In this document: in pieces, positions 56,988-64,000 of the stretch
How positions within the stretch are numbered: the stretch's first letter is position 1
How the letters are laid out: every line of letters starts with the position of its first letter
NCBI GenBank assembly: GCA_021324735.1
Contig: JAJPIO010000005.1
Coordinates: 1-64,000, forward strand
From: Bacteroidota bacterium
GTDB taxonomy: Bacteria; Bacteroidota; Ignavibacteria; Palsa-1295
Direction: 5' to 3'
Length of the DNA: 64,000 nucleotides
Program-made: the position numbers and the translations under genes
Notes under the pieces: model-generated
Database searches by the model: none
What the model was told of the DNA's origin: nothing
The model's input: only the letters and a program-made list of their open reading frames with translations

Positions 56988-58565
56988 TCATTTCGCTTCG
57001 AGCGTTATTACCGGCAGTATTACTTCTTCCAGGGAGATTCCGCCATGCTGGAACGAATCCCGATAGTAATTGAGGAATTTATGATAATCAGTCGGATAAA
57101 CGAAGTAATAGTCTTCCTTGGCGATAATATAATTGCTCGCCGATCCACGAACCGGTAATTTATAATCTTCCGGTCGTTTGATGATCATCGCTTGCTTCTC
57201 TTCCGCTTTAACATTTCGGCCATACTTGTAGCGCAGGCTCGTAGAGGTCTCGCGGTCACCGATCACTTTCGCGCCTCGTAAGCTTCGTATGGAGCCGTGG
57301 TCGGTTGAAACGACGATCTTAAGATTCGGCACCGTTGCCAATGCTTTGAACATATCGAATAAGCTCGAATGCAAAAACCATGAACGCGTTAACGAACGAT
57401 ACGCACTTTCATCCGGAGCGATCTCCTTTAAGATGGGGGAATCGCTGCGTGTATGCGCGAGCATATCCACAAAGTTCACGACGATCGCGCTCAAGTGATT
57501 TCTCGCATGCTGTGTAATATTTTGAGCGATCGATGCTCCGTAATCACGATCGATGATCTTGATATATTTAGGCTCTTGTCGCAATTTAATTCGCTTGCGT
57601 TCGAGCAATTTCGAAAGCATGGCTGCTTCATCGCGATTATGCGAATTTTCGTCATCCTCATTGGAAGACCACGTTTGAGGAAACAGCTTGCCGAACTCGC
57701 TCGGAAATAACCCTGAAAAAATAGAATTGCGAGCGTAGGGGGTCGCAGTTGGAAGGATACCGAAATGATAGTCACGCGTGATCTTATACAGATTTCGCAG
57801 CTCCGCCTCCATGATCAGCCATTGATCGAGCCGCATACAATCGATCACGAAGAACACAACGTTCGAACTTGTCTGGAGTTGTGGTAGCACCCATTGTTCG
57901 ATCACATCGGGCGACATCGGCGGCCGGTTGCCAGCATTGGACTCCACATAAATGGTATTGACCCAATTACGATAATTACGCTCGACAAACTTTCCGAATT
58001 CTGCATTCGCTTCACGCTTTTGGTCGAGTAACGTTTGTTTGAGTCCTAATCCGGTATACTGATCGAACTCCAACTCCCATGCAACGATCTTTGCATACAG
58101 CTCCGTCCAATCCTTCGCTGTCGACGCGTTCATAAGGTCGAGCGACATTCGCGCAAAACCTTCCGTATAATCGCGCGAGACCGCCTCACTTACGATCTGT
58201 CTGCCTTCTAAAAATTTCTTGACAGCCAACAACACCTGCGTTGGATTTACCGGCTTTGTAAGATAGTCCGATATTTTTTTCGCGATGGCCTGCTCCATTA
58301 GATCTTCTTCTTCGGATTTTGTAACCATCACGATGGGTGTTTCCGGGCTCTGAGCTTTGAGTGCTTCGAGCGTTTCTAGCCCTCCGATCCCCGGCATATT
58401 CTCATCGAGAAACACCAGATCGACCGGCTCTTCGGGAAACAGGGCGATAGCATCCTCGCCGCTCATTGCTGTGCGAACGGAATAACCACGTTGCTCGAGG
58501 AGCATAATGTGGGGTCGGAGAAGGTCGATCTCATCATCGACCCAGAGAATATTTCCTTTGGCCAT
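56988..58565 (-). CDS. porX: PorX, T9SS two-component regulator with PglZ domain
   Basis: 525 residues. Receiver domain 1-120: ILWVDDE acidic pocket, phospho-acceptor Asp54 in FLDENMPG, Thr82, Lys104 in LTKP. The linker helices (TEGFARMSLDLMNASTAKDWTEL, cited in part: MSLDLMNASTAKDW) lead into an alkaline-phosphatase-like PglZ domain at about 210-525 (VFFVIDCMRLDQW, LPTATPYARNSIFSGLFP, STDHGSIRS, ending GGISLEEVILPVI). In Porphyromonas PorX is phosphorylated by PorY and regulates T9SS, and its PglZ domain is an enzyme with phosphodiesterase activity. Its presence shows a T9SS in this organism. ATG start; the tsaE start lies 45 bases downstream. Confidence 0.94.
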   Translation of the reverse strand: MAKGNILWVDDEIDLLRPHIMLLEQRGYSVRTAMSGEDAIALFPEEPVDLVFLDENMPGIGGLETLEALKAQSPETPIVMVTKSEEEDLMEQAIAKKISDYLTKPVNPTQVLLAVKKFLEGRQIVSEAVSRDYTEGFARMSLDLMNASTAKDWTELYAKIVAWELEFDQYTGLGLKQTLLDQKREANAEFGKFVERNYRNWVNTIYVESNAGNRPPMSPDVIEQWVLPQLQTSSNVVFFVIDCMRLDQWLIMEAELRNLYKITRDYHFGILPTATPYARNSIFSGLFPSEFGKLFPQTWSSNEDDENSHNRDEAAMLSKLLERKRIKLRQEPKYIKIIDRDYGASIAQNITQHARNHLSAIVVNFVDMLAHTRSDSPILKEIAPDESAYRSLTRSWFLHSSLFDMFKALATVPNLKIVVSTDHGSIRSLRGAKVIGDRETSTSLRYKYGRNVKAEEKQAMIIKRPEDYKLPVRGSASNYIIAKEDYYFVYPTDYHKFLNYYRDSFQHGGISLEEVILPVITLEAK

Positions 58566-58668
58566 AATACGTCCTTCGTTGAACGATGATATAGCAAGAG
58601 CGTTTCACGCAAGCAAATATGGTCAATCTATTTTGACCAGAAGCCTTTCCTCTTATAAGATTAATTCG

Positions 58669-58676
58669 TATTTTTG
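58669..58676 (+). promoter_or_regulatory. Putative promoter element and palindrome upstream of peptidase E
   Basis: TATTTTTG matches TAnnTTTG, 39 bases before the peptidase start. A perfect 6-base inverted repeat, GGTCAA...TTGACC, lies upstream at 58621-58638, between the divergent porX and peptidase genes. Confidence 0.45.
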
Positions 58677-58714
58677 TATCATTATACGGCGCTACTTCTT
58701 AACAACCCACACCA

Positions 58715-59422
58715 TTGAGCATTAAACATATTGTTGCTTTTGGAGGCGACAAGATCGCAACAGAGCCCGAAAATAAGTTATCCGCTGAGTATATTGTTGG
58801 GCTTACGGGCAAAAAACATCCCCGCATTGCGTTCATCCCAACAGCGAGTGGGGATTCACCAGCCTACATAGAAGCATTTCAAAAGCGTTATTCAGGGTTT
58901 GGCGAAACGTCGTGGCTGGGGCTATTTGTCCGTGAGATCAAGGATATTCGCAGTTTCCTCTTATCGCAAGACGCTATTTATGTTGGTGGTGGGAATACCG
59001 CCAACATGCTCGCCATTTGGCGCGTACATGGGGTTGATAAAATATTGCGCGAAGCCTACGATGCCGGCATTGTTCTCTGTGGCTCCAGTGCAGGCTCTAT
59101 CTGTTGGTTCGAATGCAGTGTGACCGACTCCTTTGGAATGGATCTTTCTCCGCTGAACGATGGACTTGGATTTATCAAAGGGAGCAATTGCCCTCACTAT
59201 AACAGCGAGCCCAACCGTCAACCTCAGTATCATTCATTCCTCCGAGCCGGATTAGCTGGCGGTTATGCTGCGGATGACGGCGCTGCGTTACATTTCGAGG
59301 ATGGCATCTTTAAAGAAGCGATCGCCTCCTCTCCTGATGCACGAGCGCTAAAAGTTGAGTTGCATGAAAGCGAGATCGTAGAGACACCACTGCTCGTACG
59401 ATTTCTCGGAGATCGATCGTAA
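58715..59422 (+). CDS. pepE: Peptidase E (S51 family)
   Basis: 235 residues, TTG start. Dipeptidase E-like serine peptidase: IAFIPTASGDSPAYIEAF, AIYVGGGNTANMLAIW, and LCGSSAGSICWFE with the nucleophile Ser in GSSAG. Then LGFIKGSNCPHYNSEP and ADDGAALHFEDG. The family cleaves N-terminal Asp dipeptides; some relatives are cyanophycinases. The stop is one base from that of the convergent DinB gene. Confidence 0.88.
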   Translation: MSIKHIVAFGGDKIATEPENKLSAEYIVGLTGKKHPRIAFIPTASGDSPAYIEAFQKRYSGFGETSWLGLFVREIKDIRSFLLSQDAIYVGGGNTANMLAIWRVHGVDKILREAYDAGIVLCGSSAGSICWFECSVTDSFGMDLSPLNDGLGFIKGSNCPHYNSEPNRQPQYHSFLRAGLAGGYAADDGAALHFEDGIFKEAIASSPDARALKVELHESEIVETPLLVRFLGDRS

Positions 59423-59423
59423 T

Positions 59424-60074
59424 TTACGCTTCTTCGACGTCGAGCTTTGCTCGAATTTTTCTAAGATAGTGGGAATCGTGCGCCACCAACAGTTGCACGA
59501 TCTTTAAGATCGAAAGCTCTCCTAACGAGGGATGTATTCCTGTTCTCAGAAAAACATCGGCGGAGAGACCATTTAACTCTATGGCGTATGACCATCGCAC
59601 GCGCATCAGTTGGGCAAGGATATCATCAAGGGGGAGGGTTTGCCAGCGATGACGTTCAAGAAGATTGAGATGATCGACATCCTGGAATTGTGGCGTATCC
59701 TCGTGTAATATTCGTTCGATGCGAGGCCACCAAATGTCACGATCGGTATCGATCATGTGACCTAAGATCTCTTTGATCGACTCTGCACCTTCCTGTTCGC
59801 TATGGCGTAGATCGGCCGTAACCAGGTTGCCTCGAAGGCGATCAAGTTGAATAATTAACCCAGCATAATTTCGGCGCAGATCATCCAGCTCCTCCAACGA
59901 GATCGGAGCAAGCATTTCTCCAAACTCCGAGATCAGCACTGCACTGAGCGACTCTCCGGAAGATATCGAAACAGGTCCGAACGTCGCGGGACGCTCTCCG
60001 TCATGGAATGACGACAGATGGTGCAATTTCGTGCTCATTAGAAAGGGCGCAACCGTAGGATTAGCAAATGACAT
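59424..60074 (-). CDS. DinB-family protein
   Basis: 216 residues (an internal ATG at 60038 may be the start). Four-helix DinB/YfiT-like fold: IQLDRLRGNLVTADLRHSEQEGAESIKEILGHMIDTDRDIWWPR (cited in part: ESIKEILGHMIDTDRDIW) and C-terminal ILKIVQLLVAHDSHYLRKI; the His residues at ILGH and VAHDSH are the usual metal ligands. Function of this subgroup unknown; perhaps a thiol-dependent transferase. Confidence 0.75.
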   Translation of the reverse strand: MSFANPTVAPFLMSTKLHHLSSFHDGERPATFGPVSISSGESLSAVLISEFGEMLAPISLEELDDLRRNYAGLIIQLDRLRGNLVTADLRHSEQEGAESIKEILGHMIDTDRDIWWPRIERILHEDTPQFQDVDHLNLLERHRWQTLPLDDILAQLMRVRWSYAIELNGLSADVFLRTGIHPSLGELSILKIVQLLVAHDSHYLRKIRAKLDVEEA

Positions 60075-60149
60075 CCCGGCCCAAATTCACCGGTAATCAA
60101 GAAAAGGGGCTAATCGAAGCAGCAACCAACGCAAATATAATGAAAATAT

Positions 60150-60935
60150 TTACCTCAAGTCAAGAATCATCATGGCAAGAATAGCCCCAATGGCCGATGC
60201 GACGAAATTTACAGTATTATTTTTGACATTCTTATAGCCACTTATAAGAATAGTAGGTCGACTACAATGTTCCGGGACTTCCACGATGGCGCCGCATTCA
60301 CCGCATCGAAATCGTGCCTGAAAAGAAGCGCCAAGAATACTGTCGGACACTGCTCCCATGAATCCGGCGATCGCAATGGCCGCAAATACTGATGCCTCAG
60401 CCCGCGATTCCAATAGCGAAGTTACAGCTATGACCATCGCCCCGCAGATCGATGCGAGGAATCCGACAGAACTGACGCCGCCAGAAACACCGCTTACTTC
60501 TGGTTTGCCGGTCAAAATATTTCGGGAGTGCCTCCCAAAGCGAGTGCCCAATTCCGTTGCCCATGAATCGGAACAGGCGGCAGCGACCGAACCGAAAAAG
60601 GCGTGTAGGAACAGAGAGTGATAGCCCGGAAAAAGCCGAGCACCAACTACCACGAGTGCCGGAAATAATCCATTTGCAGCAACTTGCCGCCACGACCTGC
60701 CGCGCGGCTCATCAGCGGATACATCGAGCGCTCGCTTGCGCGGTAATTTCGATAATATTGAACCGGTAAGAAAAAATGCGATGAGCGCAACGCTCGGCAT
60801 CCACCCGCCCATACCGAAGATGATCGCCCCGACGAATACCGCGGCAATCGCCCCCGAGAGATCGAGCGCTTTGAACCTCCAGGCCGGTACTGCGATCGCA
60901 GTTGCAGCGGCGAATCCTAAAAAGAAATTTCCCAC
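60150..60935 (-). CDS. DUF92 membrane protein
   Basis: 261 residues, GTG start. About six to seven membrane segments (FFLGFAAATAIAVPAW, MGGWMPSVALIAFFLTGSILSKL, HAFFGSVAAACSDSWATELG, FLASICGAMVIAVTSLL). DSWATELGTRFG and AVSDSILGASFQ are DUF92 signatures, and a small CxxC...C motif follows (RCGECGAIVEVPEHC). Relatives include plant phytyl-phosphate kinase VTE6, so a lipid-phosphate kinase role is conceivable. It starts 14 bases after holB, so they form an operon. Confidence 0.88.
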   Translation of the reverse strand: MGNFFLGFAAATAIAVPAWRFKALDLSGAIAAVFVGAIIFGMGGWMPSVALIAFFLTGSILSKLPRKRALDVSADEPRGRSWRQVAANGLFPALVVVGARLFPGYHSLFLHAFFGSVAAACSDSWATELGTRFGRHSRNILTGKPEVSGVSGGVSSVGFLASICGAMVIAVTSLLESRAEASVFAAIAIAGFMGAVSDSILGASFQARFRCGECGAIVEVPEHCSRPTILISGYKNVKNNTVNFVASAIGAILAMMILDLR

Positions 60936-60949
60936 GTCGCTTACTGCAA

Positions 60950-62083
60950 TTAAAGAAGGGCGGCTTCAAGATCGACAATGAGAGAAAGCATAACAGGCCG
61001 AAGCTGTAATTGAAGACGGGTGAGCTGCATCGCACGGTCGATACAGCCGATCGCTACAATAATGCGCTGTGGGTCTCCGAAGCGAGATACGAACCGGACG
61101 AGCGCTTCTTTCTGATCGAGATTGATGATTTCGTGTTCGGCTTTGGTCGCAAGCGCCAACGCATCGCGTAGCCACAGCGTCAGCAGCATAAGGCGCTGCT
61201 CGACCGCCTGCCTTTTTTCCAAATAGGATCCGCCTGCCGAACGTGGTAGAAATCGATCGACCTCTACGGTCGCATTCTTGCGGCTTCGCGATAGACCCAT
61301 TCGCAGAAAGTTAACGATCTCGTCCCGCATTTGCTGCACGTTCTCACCGATCATTTGTCTCGCGCGCGAATAGCTGCCAGCCGCCAGGCGTGCAAGAAAT
61401 GCGGCCTGTGCTTCAGGCAATTCTTCCCGCTCTTGAAGTGCTTGTGCGATCTCGTCTACCAAAAGAGGTTCGAACCGGATCTCCTGACACCGTGAATGAA
61501 CGGTCGGCAGAAGACGAGTGGCATTCGAACTCGTAAGAATGATGAGCGTATCGGCATGAGGCTCCTCCAGTGTTTTGAGGAAAGCATTCTGGGACTGCGC
61601 GTTCATCATATCCGCTTCGCTAATGATAACGACGCGCCGCTTACTTCCGGCAAGGCTTCGTGAGAGCGCCAGACGAAGCTCCCGTACTTGGCCGATCTTT
61701 ATGGAAGTCGCACGTGGTATCTCCAGATTAAAATAAGGATCGGCTGCTTTTGCCGCACGCTGTTCGCGAATTACTGTAAGGTCTTCTTCCTTTTGTTCTG
61801 ATTCTTCACGGTCATTATCTTTGCCGGGCAAGGCATGAACAAAGGTTACGGCAGGAGACGTGAAGGAGGAAATGGCTGAACAACTGGCGCATTCATCGCA
61901 GGCTTCTGTGCCATTATTTCTCGGGTTCAAACAATTGATCGCTTTCGCCAGCTCGATGGCCGCAGCATCTTTACCTGTGCCTTCCGGACCAGCAAAAAGA
62001 TACGCGCTCGGCAACTTGCCATGCTCCAGAGCACTCGTGAGAATGTGCTTTACTCGAGCCTCGCCAATGACATTCGACCACAT
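60950..62083 (-). CDS. holB: DNA polymerase III delta' subunit
   Basis: 377 residues from the ATG at 62083 (a GTG at 62095 would add four). Clamp-loader AAA+ fold: WSNVIGEARVKHILTSAL, P-loop GPEGTGKDAAA with Asp in place of the usual Ser/Thr, a four-Cys zinc module (about residues 56-72, CDECASCSA), LEEPHADTLIILTSSNATRLLPTVHSRCQEI (cited in part: LPTVHSRCQEI). The delta' subunit does not need to hydrolyse ATP, so the P-loop change fits. Followed by DUF92. Confidence 0.9.
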   Translation of the reverse strand: MWSNVIGEARVKHILTSALEHGKLPSAYLFAGPEGTGKDAAAIELAKAINCLNPRNNGTEACDECASCSAISSFTSPAVTFVHALPGKDNDREESEQKEEDLTVIREQRAAKAADPYFNLEIPRATSIKIGQVRELRLALSRSLAGSKRRVVIISEADMMNAQSQNAFLKTLEEPHADTLIILTSSNATRLLPTVHSRCQEIRFEPLLVDEIAQALQEREELPEAQAAFLARLAAGSYSRARQMIGENVQQMRDEIVNFLRMGLSRSRKNATVEVDRFLPRSAGGSYLEKRQAVEQRLMLLTLWLRDALALATKAEHEIINLDQKEALVRFVSRFGDPQRIIVAIGCIDRAMQLTRLQLQLRPVMLSLIVDLEAALL

Positions 62084-62095
62084 AGTGCCCGACAC

Positions 62096-62442
62096 AACTA
62101 CGCATGAGATTCAAAAAGTCCTATTCGGGCCCTGCGTGATTAGAAAGCGTTTCTGATGACTGTTTCCTAACCTTCTTGTAGGCAACACTTTAGGGATAGC
62201 TGGCACGCTCTTCGAACAAACTCCCGACATAACGTTCATTTACAATATTCAAATAACCGCATTAGGAAGTTCGCCGGGATGGCGTTCAAAAAACAAAAGC
62301 TTAAGGAAGAGCTTGAAAGAACGAAATTCTGATGAGCTTCCCGATGTAAGGATGGGCAAGGCATGCTTGAGCTTAGTGCTCGAAGCACAACAGTACGGGG
62401 ATGACTGGCTCGTTCGATTATTTCACAAACTATCAAAACATT
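62096..62442. other. Gene-free region before the barrel gene
   Basis: 347 bases without a supported gene; a small hairpin GTGCT/AGCAC lies at 62371-62384. No clear promoter motif seen. Confidence 0.5.
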
Positions 62443-63162
62443 ATGTCACTCAAATCACTCAAACATCTCATCACAGCTTCCGCGCTTGCCATTTTTGTGA
62501 TGGCTGGAGTTTCGAACCATGCGTACGCGCAAAAGGGTGGCGACGGTCAATTGCATGACGAAGTTACCTGGCCGCAGGGCATTACGGTCACCGTCGGTGG
62601 CGCAGCGAATGCTAACTGGCAGGAATCCGGTACGTTCTCGGTTGGCGACGGCCTCAGCTACGATCAGTCGCATGGCTTAGCAAACCCATCATTCAGTGTC
62701 GGTATGGAAATCCCGATCCTTCAAAACATGATGTTCGTACCGCGCGTGGTTTATAACGATTACAGCGTGCAATTCGACCAGGCGGTCGGTGGTATTCAGC
62801 AGCCGCTTGTTGTCAGCTTGCTCACGGTTGGTGGCGATGCTATGTTCAAGTATAGCTTCAACAACTTCCACGTGCTTGCTGGTGGCGAAATTTCGACGCC
62901 GGTCAATGCTACCTACGCGCACTCCTCGCACATCGAAGATGCAACGCATTCGACGACCGAGATTCCGGACAAGGAGAACATCCTTGGCGCTCTTAAGGGT
63001 GGTGTCGGTTACGATATTCCGCTCAATAGTGGTAACACGATGTGGTTAACGCCGGAAGCATTCTACACGTACCCGCTCAACAGCGCGTCGCGTATTGCGC
63101 AGAACGATCTGAAGGTAACCGCACTTTCGGGTGGTGCCAGCTTGAAGTTCCAACTGCCGTAA
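62443..63162 (+). CDS. Stand-alone beta-barrel paralog of the double-OmpA proteins
   Basis: 239 residues from the ATG at 62443. Signal peptide 1-28 ending AYAQ, then a barrel clearly related to the N-terminal part of the proteins at 48843 and 51469: KGGDGQLHDEVTWP, AANANWQESGTFS, MFVPRVVYNDYSV, FKYSFNNFHVLAGGEISTP, GGVGYDIPLNSGNTMWLTPEAFYTYPLN and SGGASLKFQLP. It stops where the OmpA-like domains begin in the others, so this is the barrel alone. Followed by a terminator. Confidence 0.85.
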   Translation: MSLKSLKHLITASALAIFVMAGVSNHAYAQKGGDGQLHDEVTWPQGITVTVGGAANANWQESGTFSVGDGLSYDQSHGLANPSFSVGMEIPILQNMMFVPRVVYNDYSVQFDQAVGGIQQPLVVSLLTVGGDAMFKYSFNNFHVLAGGEISTPVNATYAHSSHIEDATHSTTEIPDKENILGALKGGVGYDIPLNSGNTMWLTPEAFYTYPLNSASRIAQNDLKVTALSGGASLKFQLP

Positions 63163-63211
63163 CGTATACGTCAGTTAGTTGGAGTTGAGGTTTCAGTACT
63201 TCAAATCCATG

Positions 63212-63245
63212 AGCCCCCTCTCTACAAAAGAGAGGGGGCTTTTTT
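63212..63245 (+). terminator. Rho-independent terminator
   Basis: Stem AGCCCCCTCTC/GAGAGGGGGCT (63212-63222, 63230-63240) followed by TTTTT. Confidence 0.93.
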
Positions 63246-63279
63246 CTATGCTCCTGAGTTAGAATACTGTTTCTTGCCG

Positions 63280-63287
63280 TAAATTTG
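63280..63287 (+). promoter_or_regulatory. Putative -7 element of mltG
   Basis: TAAATTTG matches TAnnTTTG but ends only 4 bases before the ATG; if used, the transcript would be leaderless. Confidence 0.35.
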
Positions 63288-63291
63288 GGTT

Positions 63292-64000
63292 ATGAAGCGT
63301 TCTCTGTATTTTCTGATCGTAGTGGTCCTGCTGGTGGCAATCTACTATACATTCTTTCTGAAAAATCCTAAAACTACGGAGCGTGAAATAATTATTGGCA
63401 TTCCAAAAGGAATGTCTGTTTCTGCCCTGACAGATACTCTCGCCTCCCACAACCTGCTCCGCTCGCGATTAGCCTTTCAGCTTGCGACTCGCACGCTCGG
63501 CGCTGCGAAAAAGCTCCACGCCGGACTCTACCGTATTGAATCAGGGCTTTCAAATTCCGAGATCGTTCGAAGGCTCACCGGCAGTGAGTACGCGCTTATT
63601 CTTAAAGCGACCTTTCCGGAAGGGGTCACTATATATCGCGCAGCCGGTATTGCGAAAGAGAAATTGGGCCTCGACTCCGGCATCTTCATGCGCTTTGCAA
63701 CCGATACAGCCTTCCTGCACTCGCTTGGTGTTCCACGTGAGGCCAAAACTGGAGAGGGTTATCTTTTCCCCGACACCTACGAATTCCTGCTCAGCGCTGA
63801 TCCAAAAGGTTTACTTACAAAGATGATCAAGCGCTGGAAAAAGATATCGGACGATTCCCTGTACGAGAAGTCTGAAGAAGAAGCTCTCACGCTGCATGAA
63901 ATAATGACACTCGCCTCGATCGTTGAAGCCGAAGCGCGAAGACCCGATGAACGCGATACCATTGCGGGGCTTTACCTTAATCGCTTAAACATTGGGATGA
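63292..64000 (+). CDS. mltG: Endolytic transglycosylase MltG (partial, runs off the window)
   Basis: 236 codons from the ATG at 63292, open to the window end. Transmembrane anchor at about 4-23 (YFLIVVVLLVAIYYTFFL), a LysM-like domain (IGIPKGMSVSALTDTL, AGLYRIESG), FPEGVTIYRAAGIA, EGYLFPDTYEF and TLASIVEAEARRPDE, the region that carries the catalytic Glu. The enzyme cleaves nascent glycan strands to end their elongation. C terminus is missing. Confidence 0.93.
   Translation, partial: MKRSLYFLIVVVLLVAIYYTFFLKNPKTTEREIIIGIPKGMSVSALTDTLASHNLLRSRLAFQLATRTLGAAKKLHAGLYRIESGLSNSEIVRRLTGSEYALILKATFPEGVTIYRAAGIAKEKLGLDSGIFMRFATDTAFLHSLGVPREAKTGEGYLFPDTYEFLLSADPKGLLTKMIKRWKKISDDSLYEKSEEEALTLHEIMTLASIVEAEARRPDERDTIAGLYLNRLNIGM

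Noticed and set aside
63728-63741. Third parS-like site in mltG (GTTCCACGTGAGGC)
   Set aside because: Only one half-site and the centre match; the other half is different.

Overview
The window reads as a chromosomal segment of a Gram-negative bacterium of the Bacteroidota/Chlorobiota (FCB) assemblage, possibly a Kapaibacteria- or Ignavibacteria-like lineage. The reasons are: five proteins ending in type IX secretion (T9SS) C-terminal sorting domains; a PorX-type response regulator with a PglZ domain, which is specific to T9SS organisms; OmpA/porin/YceI envelope proteins; and several TAnnTTTG promoter elements of the Bacteroidota kind. Lineage is inference from gene content only; no rRNA is present.

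Layout. 1-3.6 kb: minus-strand operon of at least three paralogous TIR/TPR proteins, the last cut by the window edge. 3.6-7.9 kb: murQ, mnmG, mnmE; mnmG carries a perfect parS-like palindrome at each end, which suggests an origin-proximal location. 8-11.8 kb: tandem Kelch paralogs with T9SS tails. 11.8-12.7 kb: cluster of REP-like palindromes. 12.7-18 kb: yidC, a structured element, tRNA-Pro, rodA, a small membrane protein and hutI. 18-20.8 kb: hutH, an HHE protein and an SDR. 20.9-24.7 kb: an ABC membrane half without ATPase, a MarR regulator and a ClC channel. 24.8-30 kb: oligopeptide-binding lipoprotein, small lipoprotein and sixA (start codons overlapping head-to-head), porin, YceI. 31-42.9 kb: receiver protein, two giant T9SS cargo proteins, a toroid/DUF354 pair, an S1/P1-type zinc hydrolase fused to a possible barrel, PEBP lipoprotein. 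43-45.5 kb: ECF sigma factor overlapping a membrane protein that itself ends in a T9SS sorting domain. 45.5-48.8 kb: tmk, a candidate ncRNA, DUF3037/HipA-like kinase pair, pirin. 48.8-64 kb: two double-OmpA outer-membrane proteins, two secreted proteins of unknown role, porX-tsaE-tsaB operon, peptidase E, DinB, holB-DUF92, a stand-alone barrel paralog, and the start of mltG.

Themes. Envelope biology and T9SS dominate: cargo genes, the PorX regulator, and a sigma/anti-sigma-like pair that could report on T9SS function. The best candidates for undescribed biology are that pair (43.1-45.5 kb), the TIR/TPR array, the zinc-hydrolase/barrel fusion, a 9-bp-period GGATT repeat that starts exactly at gene 3' ends, and an orphan ~200-nt structured RNA with its own promoter at 46.4-46.6 kb. 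Most genes are well-known housekeeping families and are called with confidence; functions of the secreted giants and several intergenic structures are open.
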